NCBI RefSeq assembly: GCF_001507595.1
Contig: NZ_LQBQ01000037.1
Coordinates: 1 to 64,000, forward strand
DNA: 64,000 nucleotides
Direction: 5' to 3'
Source of the DNA: Ruegeria marisrubri
GTDB lineage: Bacteria > Pseudomonadota > Alphaproteobacteria > Rhodobacterales > Rhodobacteraceae
Part shown: positions 52,257 to 63,885 of the stretch, piece by piece
How positions within the stretch are numbered: the stretch's first letter is position 1
How the letters are laid out: the number at the start of each line of letters is the position of its first letter
Program-made: the position numbers and the translations under genes
The notes under the pieces: generated by a model
The model's input: only the letters and a program-made list of their open reading frames with translations
Databases searched by the model: none
Told to the model about the DNA's origin: nothing

Positions 52257-53996
52257 TCAGTCGAATTCGGGCTCATCCCGGTTCAGGTCGCGTATCGCGG
52301 CCGCAGTATCCTGCGCCTTGCTCAGCGTCCACCGGATGCGCGTCGCATACTCCATTGCGCGCCCGGATAGAACGATCTGTTTTGTCGCGCGTGGTTTCAA
52401 ACGGCCCTTTTCAAGGTAAACGCTTGGCTGCAATGACAGTTTTCCGCCGCCATCATGCCGGAAGACCCAGATCTCGCCACTTTTGAGCGCCATCGACACC
52501 GCAGCGCCGCCCAGATCAAGGGCCGCATCGACCTCGGGATGCAGGTGCAGACGGATGTCGAAACCGATTCCGGCCAGCCCCGAGGCGTCCATGGCCTTGT
52601 CGAACTGCCGCTTGGCGGCGTCGTCCATCGCGAGCAGCAGATCCTCGCCCGTCAGGCTTCGCCCGTCAAAGCTCAGCTCCAGCGCCCTTGCATGGGTCAG
52701 TCCGAACACCTTGGCATAGCCGTCATGCGCCCCCTGGAAGCGGGTGGCGTGCTCGGTTTCGTCCAGTTCGACCGGAACGCTGACGGGCCCGCCGACCAGG
52801 GCCTCGTTCGCGGTGCCCCTGAGCGGCGGGCTCAGCCGCGCGCTGGAATAGCCGTCCAGGCACAGGGTCGAATGCGATGGCGTGGCCCGCCCGGCGCGAC
52901 GCCATTCCAGGCCAAAGCTTTCACCCGAGCCGCAATTCACGATCAGCGGACGACGCCCGGAGGTCAGTTCGAACGCCAAGGTCGAGGCGTGCGCATTGTA
53001 CGAGGCCTTGCCGGAGGGCGGCGGGCTGGCATCGACGATCACACTTGTGCGGCCGGCGGACAGGCGCGCGTATCCCATCGACAACCCGGTCGGATGCGTC
53101 GGCCTGACCCCGCTCTGGGCCAGCGCGTGATCCAGCCGCCCGTCCAGTCCGCGCCCGCCCCCGTGGAACCGCGCCAGCCCGCCATCGGCATGGCGCAGCG
53201 CGCGCAGGGTCGGGGCGATCCGGCGGATCGCAGCGGCATGGGCCGGGGGCGCCCCTCGCCCGGCATCGTGCAGGGCCGTTTCCGTCCAGGTGAGAAGGGT
53301 GAAGACCTCGAGCAGCTCCTCGGGGTTGCGGGTGGGCAGGCCGCCCTGCGCGTCGATCTGGCTGTCGCATTCCCGCGCCAGCGCCCGCACCGCCGGATCG
53401 GCCATGTCCTCGAGACCTTCCAGCGCCAGACCGGCGTGGATCAGCCCCGCCAATGCCTCGAAGCGCGGCAGCCCCGGCGTTGCGGCGTGCCAGCGTTTCG
53501 ACAGGAACCAGGTCTGCTGCGCCAGCGAGCGAAAGAACCGCTCGCTCTGCGCGGGTTCGACCCCGCGCAGCAGAAACAGGCCATGGTTGATCCAGCGGAT
53601 CAGCCGGCGGCCGGTCAGATCGGGCGCCCAGCCCGGCCCGCGGCCGCGTCCATGCGCCTCGATCCAGCCCCAGAGCCATCGCTGCGCCTGTTCGCGCGCC
53701 CGTGCGTCGCCGACGGCGGCCAGATCGTCGAGCCAGGCAAAGCCATGGCGCTCGTCATCAAAGGCGGCGTTCGGCGCCGCGACCTCCCACAGGCCGCTGT
53801 CCTGCGACTCGACCAGATAACCCGCGAACATGAGGTTCCCGGCCAGCAGCTGACGCCCGCGCGCGAAGGATCCCACCGTGCGCGGATCCGGCTGTGCGAC
53901 AAAGCCGCTGACCGCCTTCTGCCGCTGGCTCAGACGCGCGTAGAGACGGTTCTGGAACCGCACCCACCTGGTCGCCATGGTTTCCGGACTGGACAT
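52257..53996 (-). CDS. Heparinase II/III family protein
   Basis: 579 residues. The N-terminal alpha/alpha toroid (about 40-330) has [20 protein letters not shown] and [18 protein letters not shown]. The C-terminal beta-sandwich has [33 protein letters not shown] and [14 protein letters not shown]. In alphaproteobacteria such proteins are routinely found between rsmB and purH, and their polysaccharide substrate is not established. There is no signal peptide at the chosen ATG (53996). An ATG at 53978 is an alternative start. Confidence 0.9.
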   Translation of the reverse strand: MSSPETMATRWVRFQNRLYARLSQRQKAVSGFVAQPDPRTVGSFARGRQLLAGNLMFAGYLVESQDSGLWEVAAPNAAFDDERHGFAWLDDLAAVGDARAREQAQRWLWGWIEAHGRGRGPGWAPDLTGRRLIRWINHGLFLLRGVEPAQSERFFRSLAQQTWFLSKRWHAATPGLPRFEALAGLIHAGLALEGLEDMADPAVRALARECDSQIDAQGGLPTRNPEELLEVFTLLTWTETALHDAGRGAPPAHAAAIRRIAPTLRALRHADGGLARFHGGGRGLDGRLDHALAQSGVRPTHPTGLSMGYARLSAGRTSVIVDASPPPSGKASYNAHASTLAFELTSGRRPLIVNCGSGESFGLEWRRAGRATPSHSTLCLDGYSSARLSPPLRGTANEALVGGPVSVPVELDETEHATRFQGAHDGYAKVFGLTHARALELSFDGRSLTGEDLLLAMDDAAKRQFDKAMDASGLAGIGFDIRLHLHPEVDAALDLGGAAVSMALKSGEIWVFRHDGGGKLSLQPSVYLEKGRLKPRATKQIVLSGRAMEYATRIRWTLSKAQDTAAAIRDLNRDEPEFD

Positions 53997-54084
53997 CTGC
54001 GCTGCTCTGCCTCTCACGCTCTTCGGGCGTTTGCTGCCGAGGATAGCGGGTGATCCTGGCCGAGTCACCGAAAAGCGTCGGTCG

Positions 54085-55344
54085 TCAGCCCGCTTTGCGC
54101 AGGCAGGCGATGTAGAAGCCATCCATGCCGCCGCGTTCCGGCCAGTAGTCCGGGCGCAGGCGCAGCCCGCCTTCCTCGGTGATCCAGCCGGGCTCGACCC
54201 CCGGCAGGTCCAGCGCCGCACGATCCACGCTCATGTCGGCGAAGAAATCCAGCGCCCCTTCGACCTGCACCTCGCCCTCGTCCGGCAGCAGCGAACAGGT
54301 GCAAAAGACCAGCCGTCCGCCCGGTTTCAGCAGGCCCCAGGCATGGGCCAGCATCAGCGATTGCAACTCGATCAGACCGCCGAATTCCGATCCGTCCTTG
54401 GCGTGCGGCAGGTCGGGATGGCGCCGGATGGTGCCGGTCGCCGAACAGGGCGCGTCCAGCAGGATGGCGTCATACTGGCCCTCGTGTTCCAACGCATCGC
54501 CCACGATCAGCTCTGCCGACAGCCCCGTCCGCTTGAGATTCTCGCGCAGGCGGGCCATCCGCGCCTCGGAAATGTCCAGCGCGGTCACCCTGGTCCCGGC
54601 CGCGGCCAGTTGCATCGTCTTGCCGCCCGGCGCGGCGCAGAGATCCAGCACCCGCTCGCCCGGTTTCGGGGCCAGCACCTTGGCCGGCAGCGCCGCCGCC
54701 GCATCCTGCACCCACCAGTCCCCAGCGGCGAACCCCGGCAGGGCGGAAACCTGCCCCGCCTCGTGCAACCGGATCGAGCCCGTGGGCAGAACCTCGCCAT
54801 CCGGCCCCGTGACGCCGGGTTTCAGCGTCAGGTCCAGCGGCGCGCCGGCGAAATGGGCGCGTTCCATCCCCTCGACCGCTTCCTTGCCCCAGGCCTCGAT
54901 CAGCGGGCCGCGCAGCCACTCGGGCAGGCGCGGCACGCGCATGCGCGGCCACGCCTCGGGGCCTTCGTCGGCGACCTTGCGCAGAACCGCGTTGACCAGC
55001 CCCTTGAGCCGCCCGTGCTTGCGCGAGCGGCCGACGATCTCGACCATGGAATTGACCACCCCATGCGCCGCCGCGCCGTGGCACAGTTCGACCGTGCCCA
55101 GCCGCAGAGCGTTTCGCACGGTCAGGTCCGGGGTTTTCCTGAGATGGTTTTCCAGCAACCGGTCGGCGCGTTCCAGTCCCCGCAGGGTTTCGATGGCCAG
55201 CCGCTGGGCGCGGGCGCGATCCTCGGGGTCGAGCCGGTCCAGGGCGCCCGCCGCCAGACATTCCAACAGCAGCTTGCCCTCGCCCAGAACCTGATCCAGC
55301 AGGTAGATCGCGCTGCGCCGCGCCGTGGTTGCGCTGTCTGCCAT
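54085..55344 (-). CDS. rsmB: 16S rRNA (cytosine-967 C5)-methyltransferase RsmB
   Basis: 419 residues. The N-terminal NusB-like domain (about 1-130) is followed by the SAM-binding core. Motif I is LDLCAAPGGKTMQLAAAG. Motif IV LDAPCSATGTIRRHPDL and motif VI FCTCSLLPDEGE carry the two catalytic cysteines. It ends with GMDGFYIACLRK. It starts 92 bp from the divergent DUF1674 gene. It is a housekeeping enzyme of ribosome maturation. Confidence 0.96.
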   Translation of the reverse strand: MADSATTARRSAIYLLDQVLGEGKLLLECLAAGALDRLDPEDRARAQRLAIETLRGLERADRLLENHLRKTPDLTVRNALRLGTVELCHGAAAHGVVNSMVEIVGRSRKHGRLKGLVNAVLRKVADEGPEAWPRMRVPRLPEWLRGPLIEAWGKEAVEGMERAHFAGAPLDLTLKPGVTGPDGEVLPTGSIRLHEAGQVSALPGFAAGDWWVQDAAAALPAKVLAPKPGERVLDLCAAPGGKTMQLAAAGTRVTALDISEARMARLRENLKRTGLSAELIVGDALEHEGQYDAILLDAPCSATGTIRRHPDLPHAKDGSEFGGLIELQSLMLAHAWGLLKPGGRLVFCTCSLLPDEGEVQVEGALDFFADMSVDRAALDLPGVEPGWITEEGGLRLRPDYWPERGGMDGFYIACLRKAG

Positions 55345-55436
55345 GTGGCCGCCTTTTTGACTGTGACTCCTGCCCGCATTGCCTTGGGCGGACGCGGGCG
55401 TATATCAGGGGTACGCACGGAAAGGAACCCAGAGCC

Positions 55437-55619
55437 ATGAGCGACGCCAGCAAAGATCTCCCTCCTGCCGCCCAGCGCGCACTGGCCGAGGCCGAGGAAC
55501 GCCGCAGACAGGCCGAGGCCGAGGCAAAACCGATGCCGAAGGAACTGGGAGGCCGCGACGGCCCGGACCCGGCCCGCTATGGCGACTGGGAGAAGAAGGG
55601 CATCGCGATCGACTTCTGA
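55437..55619 (+). CDS. DUF1674 / SDHAF4-like small protein
   Basis: 60 residues, too short for many pipelines. The C-terminus RDGPDPARYGDWEKKGIAI is the DUF1674 signature, shared with the mitochondrial succinate dehydrogenase assembly factor SDHAF4. The N-terminal half is Ala/Glu-rich helix. The ATG at 55437 begins MSDASKDLPP, and the longer open frame back to 55329 has no support. No sdh genes are adjacent. It is divergent from rsmB. Confidence 0.88.
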   Translation: MSDASKDLPPAAQRALAEAEERRRQAEAEAKPMPKELGGRDGPDPARYGDWEKKGIAIDF

Positions 55620-55627
55620 GCGCGGGT

Positions 55628-56485
55628 TCAGTTCCGGGGCCAGCGCGGGACGAGGGCGCAATCCACCTGCGTCGCGCGCGGGAACTCGACCCCGTCCATC
55701 GCCGCCCGCTGCCCGCAATAGTGCCGTTTGCAGGCGTGTTCCGGGTCGCTGACACGAACCCCCTGACCGGGCGTGGCCTGCAATTCGAGCTGGCACAGCG
55801 ACCCGTCATACAGCCGTTCCTGATACACCCACCCGTTGCCGGACGGGCTGACCGGGCCGCCGATCGCGCAGAGATGCCCGCTGGGGAACCACAGTTCCAG
55901 TTCGAAATCCCCGCGGCCGGTTCCGTCTAGATCCAGCCGCAGCGTGCCATCCGCATCTTTGAAACAGTAACCCGTCACCTGTGCGGCCTGAGCCCTTGGC
56001 GCGGCCGAGGCCGGAGCGCAGGGGATCTGCGACAACCGCCAGCCCTGCCCGGCGATGTCGTCGATCCGCCATTGCCCGTTCACGGCGGTGAACTCGTAGA
56101 TGACATGCGCGGGTTGCCCGAAGTTCCGGAACTCCGCATGAACGATGCGGCGCGCGCCCTGGGCCTCGGTGCGCAGTCGGATCGTCCGCAGGATTTCGGC
56201 AGCGTCATAGTCCTGCCCCGGCACTTCGAGGGCAAAGTCGATGCAGGCAGAGGCCAGATCGCCCCCATGGCTGTCATTAGCCGCGAAGAACCGCGCCATC
56301 CGGTGTGAAAAATAGCGATCCCGGCGGTCGGGGGCGGAAAGATAGGCGATGCCGTAGGAACCGGGTTGCGCAAGGGACAGGTAAATCCATTCGACGATCT
56401 CCTGCGGGCTTTGTGCCGCGAGCCTCACCGCCGCCAGAACGTTCAAGGTGATCGCAAGAAACAGGCTTTGCAGAAATGCGGACAT
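55628..56485 (-). CDS. Secreted protein of unknown function (DUF3828-like N-terminus)
   Basis: 285 residues with a signal peptide (LFLAITLNVLAAVRLAAQ). The N-terminal part (about 25-140) has IVEWIYLSLAQPGSYGIAYL and the strand IVHAEFRNFGQPAHVIYEF, followed by NGQWRIDDIAGQGW, as in DUF3828-type domains. The C-terminal part (about 165-285) is a separate Cys-rich beta domain with YCFKDADGTLRLDLDGTGRG (an EF-like Asp-rich strand) and four more cysteines. I do not recognise a function. It ends 8 bp from the convergent DUF1674 gene. Confidence 0.72.
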   Translation of the reverse strand: MSAFLQSLFLAITLNVLAAVRLAAQSPQEIVEWIYLSLAQPGSYGIAYLSAPDRRDRYFSHRMARFFAANDSHGGDLASACIDFALEVPGQDYDAAEILRTIRLRTEAQGARRIVHAEFRNFGQPAHVIYEFTAVNGQWRIDDIAGQGWRLSQIPCAPASAAPRAQAAQVTGYCFKDADGTLRLDLDGTGRGDFELELWFPSGHLCAIGGPVSPSGNGWVYQERLYDGSLCQLELQATPGQGVRVSDPEHACKRHYCGQRAAMDGVEFPRATQVDCALVPRWPRN

Positions 56486-56550
56486 GAAAAAATCTCCGCA
56501 ACGATGATAGCGCGAAATGCGGCGGTCTCAAAACGCCGGGGGCGGGCCGG

Positions 56551-57411
56551 TCACCCGGCCGACCGGAGCGTGTCGAGAAAGTCCGCGATCAGCGCCCTGA
56601 GTTTTCTGGACTGCACCCGCTCGTCGGGCCAGGTCACCCAATAGCCGTCCCGTGTCGTCATTTCCGGCAGGTCGAGACGCCGCAGCCGCCCGGATTGCAG
56701 CAGGTTCCGCGCGAGGGGAAGCGAGCCGAGCGCCACGCCAAGCCCCTGCTGCGCCTCCGTCAGCGCGTGTTCCATCGAATCGACGCTCAGCAGCGCCGGG
56801 CCGGGTTCCGGCTGTCCCGATAGGCGGGCCCAGTCCCGCCAGCCCGGCCGCTCGCCGCGCAGTTCGATGACGGGCGCGCCCCACCCCACCCCCGGCGCGG
56901 CCATCGGCGCCAGCACCTCGGAGGTGATCAGACCGGCCTCGCGCCCCGGCCAGACGCCGCGGCCAAAGCGGATCTGCAACCATGTGCGTTCCTCGTCCAG
57001 CGACGAGCGGCGCGCGACGGAATCGGTGACCAGACGCACGCCGGGATGGCGTTGCTGGAAACCGGCCAGGTTCGGAAACACCAGCGCGTTGACGTGCGAA
57101 CCCAGCCCGGCCACCCGCAGCTGGCGCGGGGCCTTGCCGAACAGGTCCTCGGTGCTGCGTTCCAGCGCCGATAGGCTTTCCTGCACCAGGGGCAGATAGC
57201 TTTCCCCTTCGACCGTCAGCGATACCCCGCGCGCCTCGCGCACGAAGAGCGACCGGCCGAGCCAGGCCTCGAGGTTGCCGATGCGCTGGCTGACGGCGGC
57301 CTGCGTCAGCCCGAATTCGCGCGCGGCGGCCGAAAATCCGCCCAGACGCCCCGCCGCCTCGAAGACGCGCAGCCAGTCCAGCGGCGGCAGGCCGGTCTTT
57401 TTCTTATCCAT
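56551..57411 (-). CDS. LysR-family transcriptional regulator (GcvA-like), probable regulator of tmpAB
   Basis: 286 residues. The N-terminal HTH has LDWLRVFEAAGRLGGFSAAA and LTQAAVSQRIGNLEAWLGRS. The effector-binding domain follows, with the GcvA-type ending LQSGRLRRLDLPE ... YWVTWPDERVQSRKLRALIADFLDTL. It is divergent from the tmpA-like gene across 97 bp that hold an ATTA-N7-TAAT box, so it is probably the local activator. The effector is presumably the phosphonate or its product. Confidence 0.93.
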   Translation of the reverse strand: MDKKKTGLPPLDWLRVFEAAGRLGGFSAAAREFGLTQAAVSQRIGNLEAWLGRSLFVREARGVSLTVEGESYLPLVQESLSALERSTEDLFGKAPRQLRVAGLGSHVNALVFPNLAGFQQRHPGVRLVTDSVARRSSLDEERTWLQIRFGRGVWPGREAGLITSEVLAPMAAPGVGWGAPVIELRGERPGWRDWARLSGQPEPGPALLSVDSMEHALTEAQQGLGVALGSLPLARNLLQSGRLRRLDLPEMTTRDGYWVTWPDERVQSRKLRALIADFLDTLRSAG

Positions 57412-57439
57412 AAGTTTTTCCAACCCTCAGCCGGAATAA

Positions 57440-59228
<1,789 letters not shown>

Positions 59229-59232
<4 letters not shown>

Positions 59233-59897
59233 GCGCGCCGGAATACATCTTCGAGGCCAGTTCGAAACCGTCGCTGCCGTGGCACGAGGTGCCGCTGATC
59301 CGGGCCACCGAGGAGAACGTCAAGGGCTATGGCTGCCTTGTCGATAACCCCGAGAACTTCAAGATCGAGATCGTGCGCTGGCCGCAGCAGGGCTGGCGGC
59401 CGATCGACGAGGGCACGGGCGACGAGGGCGGCTGGGTCGAGGGCACTTTCCGCTGCGACTGGCGGGGCGATGTTCTTTACGGCGAGAACGAGGCCGTGAA
59501 AGGCCACTATGTTCTGGGCTGGTCCGCCGACCCTCAGCAGGCGCAGACCGACCGCCGGACGGCCCCGCGCGATCAGGTGCTGCTGTGGCACATGAACTAT
59601 CACCCCGATGGCGGGCAGATGTTCTGGCCGCTTGACAACAAACCCTTCATCGTTCCCGCCGCCCTGCCCGGAGACAACCTGACCCCGGACAAGATGGTCG
59701 CCTTCTGGTGTGACGGGTCGCGCGGGCTGTATATCCATCCCGGCATCTGGCACGAGGGCATTTTCCCGGTCGAGGACAGCCAGAGGTTTCTCGACCGGCA
59801 GGGCCGCGTACATGCCCGCGTCAGCGCCGATATCGGCCAGGAGTTCGGCGTCTATCTGGCCTGCCCGCTGCGGGCGGACAGGGTCAGGGATCTCTGA
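59229..59897 (+). CDS. AllA-like (ureidoglycolate lyase family) cupin protein in the tmp operon
   Basis: 222 residues. The beta-rich cupin core has QVLLWHMNYHPDGGQMFWPL, AFWCDGSRGLYIHPGIWHEG (metal-ligand histidines) and IFPVEDSQRFLDRQGRVHAR, the pattern of the ureidoglycolate lyase family. It overlaps tmpB by 4 bp, so it belongs to the same transcript. A ureidoglycolate reaction makes no sense with TmpAB products (glycine betaine, phosphate), so the real role is probably different. It ends 4 bp from the convergent lysE gene. Confidence 0.78.
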
Positions 59898-59901
59898 CGG
59901 G

Positions 59902-60519
59902 TCAGTTGCTGGCGATCCAGACGGCCGCCCCGCCGAGGGCCGAGGCGGTCAGGCGGTTGAATCGGCGCATCGCGGACCGGTTCTTCACGGCGGCGCGGGC
60001 GCGCTCGGCCGCCATGACATAGACCGCAAAGACCGTCCCCAGAACCAAGACGACGGCAAGGCACAGCGACAGGATCAGAGGCGCGGACAGATGTTCGGGG
60101 CTGACGATGTTCGGCAGCAGCGCCAGATAGAACAGCATGGCCTTGGGGTTGCCCATCGTGACCGAAAACCCCGCCAGCGCACGGGCGACGGCCCGCTGTT
60201 CCCGAGGTTGGGCAACGGCCCCGCCTGCGCCTACGGGCGCGCGCCAGATCCGCCAGGCCAGATAGCTCAGATAGGCGACGCCACTCCATTTGATCGTCAG
60301 AAAGACAAAGGGCAGTTTCTGCGCCACCAGCGCCAGACCGCTGAGGGACAGGGCCAGCCAGACCAGATCGCCCGCGATGATCCCGGCGCAAAACCAGATC
60401 GCCCGGCGGGCGCCACCCGCCAGAACGGTCGCAACCAGCGCGGCAAGGCCCGGCCCGGGCGTCACGGCAGCCATCGACAGGGCCGCCACGAAAACCCAGA
60501 AATCCCATTCAAGACCCAA
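59902..60519 (-). CDS. LysE-family translocator
   Basis: 205 residues with six hydrophobic helices. LysE signatures are VTPGPGLAALVATVLAGGAR near the N-terminus, WSGVAYLSYLAWRIWRAP and SVTMGNPKAMLFYLALLPN. It exports a small amino compound of unknown identity. The start is a TTG at 60519 with GGAGG 7 bases ahead, inside the end of the ribbon-helix-helix gene, so the two form an operon. Confidence 0.92.
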   Translation of the reverse strand: MGLEWDFWVFVAALSMAAVTPGPGLAALVATVLAGGARRAIWFCAGIIAGDLVWLALSLSGLALVAQKLPFVFLTIKWSGVAYLSYLAWRIWRAPVGAGGAVAQPREQRAVARALAGFSVTMGNPKAMLFYLALLPNIVSPEHLSAPLILSLCLAVVLVLGTVFAVYVMAAERARAAVKNRSAMRRFNRLTASALGGAAVWIASN

Positions 60520-60521
60520 TT

Positions 60522-60779
60522 CTATTCCTCCTCGATCAGCTTGTGGCTGTCTTCCGCGGTCAGGTCCAGCCCATAGGCCGTCCGTATCTGCGCGATGAAG
60601 TCCAGCGTGTCCTGCCCGAAGGGCGCGCGCCCTTCGAAGCTGTGCAGCACGATCCCCTCGATCAGGTCGCCCAGCCCCATGTCGTGACGCTCGGCCACGG
60701 CCTTGAGCACTTTCAGGATCCTCTTTTCGATGCGCACACCGGTCTGCACGCGCTCGACCTTTCGGTTTCCGGTGGCCAT
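60522..60779 (-). CDS. Small ribbon-helix-helix-type protein, probable autoregulator
   Basis: 85 residues. The N-terminal strand RVQTGVRIEKRILKVL and the first helix EKRILKVLKAVAERHDM, followed by LGDLIEGIVLHSFEG, have the ribbon-helix-helix layout (strand, helix, turn, helix). The C-terminus is acidic. Immediately upstream lies a strong palindrome that could be its operator. It precedes lysE by 2 bp, so it may regulate that transporter. Confidence 0.75.
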   Translation of the reverse strand: MATGNRKVERVQTGVRIEKRILKVLKAVAERHDMGLGDLIEGIVLHSFEGRAPFGQDTLDFIAQIRTAYGLDLTAEDSHKLIEEE

Positions 60780-60797
60780 CAGCGCCTCCCTTTACAG

Positions 60798-60824
60798 ATC
60801 ATTTGGTACCGTGGTACCAATGAT
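60798..60824. promoter_or_regulatory. Operator candidate TTGGTACC-GT-GGTACCAA
   Basis: A perfect 8-bp inverted repeat (60803-60820) extended by ATCA/TGAT flanks with one bulged base. It contains two GGTACC units 8 bp apart. It sits 19 bp before the ribbon-helix-helix start and 27 bp before the divergent EamA gene. The tandem spacing suits a pair of RHH dimers. Confidence 0.6.
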
Positions 60825-60850
60825 TCTCTTCCCCGGCAAGGACAATACTC

Positions 60851-61759
60851 ATGGACAAGGCAGCAGCCGGCCGCGCGGTCGAAACGGCCCGGCCCGACAA
60901 CATTCGCGGGATCCTCTGGGCGTTGCTTGCCACCGGCCTGTTCGCCGTGGTCGCCGCCCTGGCCAAGGTCGCGGTCGCCGAATATCACGTGCTGCAAATC
61001 CTGTTCTTCCGGCAGATCGTGGTGTTCCTGTCGACGCTGCCGACCATCGCCGGATCTTTACCCGAAAGCCTCGGAACCCGGCACCCCGGCAAGCACGCCA
61101 TTCGGCTGGCAGGCGCTTTCATCGCCCTGTCCACCAGCATCTGGGCGGTGGCGGTTCTGCCCTTGACCACGGCCGTCACGCTGGGCTTTGTTCAGGTCTT
61201 TTTCGTCGCGCTGCTGTCGGCGCGCTTTCTTGGCGAGCCCGTGGGCCGGTTCCGGCTGTCCCTGATCGCTGCCGGGTTCCTCGGCGTCGTCATAGTCATG
61301 CAGCCGGGCGCCGGCGGGTTTGCAGACCCTTACGCCCTGATCCCGGTTCTTGGCGCGTTCGGGGCGGCGATGGCCGTCATTTCCGTCCGCCAACTGTCGC
61401 AGACCGAATCGACCGCCACCCTGCTTGTCTACCAGTCCGTCTTCGTCGGCCTTCTGGCAGCCCTGCCGCTACCCTGGGTCTGGACAACCCCGGATCTGGC
61501 CGGGCTTCTTCTGCTGGTCTCGATGGGAGTCGTGGCGACGGCTGGGCAATGGGCGGGCGTCAGGGCGCTGCGGCTGGGCGAGGCCAGCGTGATCGGCAAC
61601 ATCCAGTACATGCAGCTGATCCATGCCGCCATTCTGGGATTCGTGCTGTTCGGCGAAATCCCCTAAGCGCCGACCCTGATCGGAGGCGCGATCATCGTCG
61701 GCTCGGCGCTTCTGCTGTTTCACCGGGAACAGCAGCTTAGGAAAGCGCAGAGGGGCTGA
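60851..61759 (+). pseudogene. EamA/DMT-family transporter interrupted by an in-frame stop near the C-terminus
   Basis: A ten-helix drug/metabolite transporter of the RhaT/EamA type. The first EamA half is about 19-145 and the second about 155-290. The frame hits TAA at 61664-61666 directly after HAAILGFVLFGEIP, but continues unbroken to 61759 and reads APTLIGGAIIVGSALLLFHR, exactly the last helix expected. The extended end abuts the dapB stop (TGATCA), as an intact ancestor would. The protein therefore loses only its last helix, by a nonsense change. It could be partly functional, a recent pseudogene, or a sequencing error. Confidence 0.75.
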
Positions 61760-62569
61760 TCACAGCCCCAGCACGTCCACCATGTCATACTGGCCGGGCT
61801 TCTGCCCCTGCCCCCACAGCGCGGCCTTGAGCGCGCCGCGGGCAAAGATCGCGCGGTCGGTCGCCACATGGCGCAGCACGATCCGCTCGCCAGGGGCCGC
61901 GAACAGCACGTCATGTTCGCCGACGATGTCCCCGCCCCGGATCGCGTGGAAGCCGATATGGCCACGTTCGCGCGCGCCGGTGATGCCGTCGCGGCCGCGG
62001 TCGGCGACATCGGCCAGTTGCACGCCCCGCCCCTCGGCGGCGGCCTCGCCCAGCATCAGCGCCGTGCCCGAGGGCGCATCGACCTTGTGACGGTGATGCG
62101 CCTCGATCACCTCGATGTCGAAATCCTCGTCCAGCGCCGCGGCGACCTTTTTCGTCAGCTGCACCAGCAGGTTGACCCCAAGGCTCATGTTGCCGGCGCG
62201 CACGATGACCGAGTGACGCGCGGCAGGTTCCAGCGCCGCGATCTGCGCGTCGCTCATGCCGGTGGTTCCGATCACATGCACGCAGCGCGCCTGCGCCGCC
62301 AGACCGGCAAATTCGACCGTCGCCTCGGGCGCGGTAAAGTCGATCACCGCCTGCGCCTTTGCAAAAGCCTCGAGCGGGTCGTCGGTGACGGTGACGCCCA
62401 GCGGCTGGCCGCCCATCGCCTCGCCCACGTCGCGGCCGATCCAGTCATGGCCCGCGCGCTCGACGGCGCCCACCAGCCGGGCCTGATCGCTCTCTGTCAC
62501 GGTGCGGATCAGCATCTGGCCCATGCGGCCCGATGCCCCGGTGATGACGATGCCTGGTATATGGGTCAT
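61760..62569 (-). CDS. dapB: 4-hydroxy-tetrahydrodipicolinate reductase
   Basis: Reduces the dihydrodipicolinate precursor in diaminopimelate and lysine synthesis. 269 residues. The NAD(P)H loop is [17 protein letters not shown], with the substrate motif [19 protein letters not shown] (catalytic His-His and Lys) and the C-terminal VLGL end. It is convergent with the EamA gene and divergent from rbfA. Confidence 0.97.
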   Translation of the reverse strand: MTHIPGIVITGASGRMGQMLIRTVTESDQARLVGAVERAGHDWIGRDVGEAMGGQPLGVTVTDDPLEAFAKAQAVIDFTAPEATVEFAGLAAQARCVHVIGTTGMSDAQIAALEPAARHSVIVRAGNMSLGVNLLVQLTKKVAAALDEDFDIEVIEAHHRHKVDAPSGTALMLGEAAAEGRGVQLADVADRGRDGITGARERGHIGFHAIRGGDIVGEHDVLFAAPGERIVLRHVATDRAIFARGALKAALWGQGQKPGQYDMVDVLGL

Positions 62570-62658
62570 GGCGCGGTTTCCTTCTCAATTCGGCTCAAAG
62601 CCTCCTACCCGGTTCGGGGCCGCTTGGCAAAGCCCCGGTTTCGGCTTAGATCGAAACC

Positions 62659-63054
62659 ATGGCTAAGAACAAATTCCACGATGGCCCCGGCCCCTCGCAA
62701 CGGCAGCTGCGGGTCGGCGAACTGATCCGACGCACCCTGTCGGAGGTGCTGGCGCGCGGCGACGTGCATGACCCCGACCTCAACCGCCTGTCGATCACCG
62801 TGGGCGAGGTGCGCACCTCGCCCGATCTCAAGATCGCCACGGCCTATGTCCTGCCGCTGGGCGGCAAGGGGCAGGAGGACGTGCTGCAACTGCTGGCGCG
62901 CAACAAGGGCGAACTGCGCCGCGTCGTCGGCAAGAAGGTCGGCCTGAAATTCGCGCCCGATCTGCGGTTCCGGCTGGACGAGACCTTTGACAGGCTGGAC
63001 GACACACGCCGCATGTTCGAACAGGACGCGGTGCGCCGCGATCTGGACGAGTGA
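62659..63054 (+). CDS. rbfA: 30S ribosome-binding factor RbfA
   Basis: 131 residues. The KH-like fold is recognisable from [20 protein letters not shown], the [20 protein letters not shown] strand and [19 protein letters not shown]. It helps late 30S maturation. Its stop overlaps the GTG start of the next gene by 4 bp, and truB begins 832 bp on, matching the common rbfA-truB pairing with one gene inserted. Confidence 0.96.
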   Translation: MAKNKFHDGPGPSQRQLRVGELIRRTLSEVLARGDVHDPDLNRLSITVGEVRTSPDLKIATAYVLPLGGKGQEDVLQLLARNKGELRRVVGKKVGLKFAPDLRFRLDETFDRLDDTRRMFEQDAVRRDLDE

Positions 63055-63788
63055 TCCGGGCCTTTCTGGCGCTGGCAGCGGCCCTGTGGGCGGCCGATGC
63101 GGCCGCGGTTGAGTGCCGCGACCTGACCCATGACGGCAACCGCTATACCGTCTGCGAGGCGGATGCCGACGCCGAGGACCTGCGCCTGTTCCTGAATGAT
63201 TCCGAGGGGGATCTGCTGGGCCAGTTCTCGGCGGTCAACGCCGAACTGGCCGGCGAGGGCCGGCAGCTGGTCTTTGCCATGAACGCCGGCATGTATCACG
63301 ACGACCGCTCGCCCGTGGGCCACTATGTCGAGAACGGCGCCGAGGTGATGCGGGTGATCGCCAATCCGGGCCCGGGCAATTTCGGGCTGCTGCCGAACGG
63401 CGTCTTCTGCATCCGCGACGGTCGTGCCGACGTGATCGAGACGCTGCGATTCGTGGAAACCGCGCCCGAATGCCGTTTCGCCACCCAGTCCGGGCCGATG
63501 CTGGTGATTGACGGCGAACTGCACCCTCGCTTCCTGCCCGACTCGACCTCGCGCTACATCCGCAACGGGGTCGGCACCAGCGCCGATGGCAAGCGCGTCG
63601 TCTTTGCCATCTCGAACGACTATGTGACCTTCCACGAATTCGGCAGCCTGTTCCGGGATGTGCTGAAGACGCCACAGGCGCTCTATTTCGATGGCAAGGT
63701 CTCGCGCCTCTATGCACCGCAGTTGGGCCGGTCGGATATCGGCTTTGCCCTCGGTCCGATCGTGGGCATCGTCGAGGCGATGCAGTAA
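63051..63788 (+). CDS. Phosphodiester glycosidase (NAGPA/DUF2233) family protein
   Basis: 245 residues with a signal peptide ([16 protein letters not shown]) behind a GTG start coupled to rbfA. The NAGPA core has [52 protein letters not shown] and [20 protein letters not shown] (the ND metal/phosphate site). It acts on a periplasmic phosphodiester glycan or a similar substrate, identity unknown. It lies between rbfA and truB, which are normally adjacent. Confidence 0.87.
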   Translation: MIRAFLALAAALWAADAAAVECRDLTHDGNRYTVCEADADAEDLRLFLNDSEGDLLGQFSAVNAELAGEGRQLVFAMNAGMYHDDRSPVGHYVENGAEVMRVIANPGPGNFGLLPNGVFCIRDGRADVIETLRFVETAPECRFATQSGPMLVIDGELHPRFLPDSTSRYIRNGVGTSADGKRVVFAISNDYVTFHEFGSLFRDVLKTPQALYFDGKVSRLYAPQLGRSDIGFALGPIVGIVEAMQ

Positions 63789-63827
63789 TTCTGCAAACCG
63801 CACGGCACCGCCTGCGCCCTTGCCAAA

Positions 63828-63856
63828 TTGACAGCGCCCGACCGATCCGCTAGGTC
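63828..63856 (+). promoter_or_regulatory. Possible sigma-70 promoter for truB
   Basis: TTGACA, a 17-bp spacer and TAGGTC (a weak -10), about 30 bp before the truB ATG. Confidence 0.4.
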
Positions 63857-63885
63857 GCGCGCCTCGGCAGAATTCAAGGTGCAGC

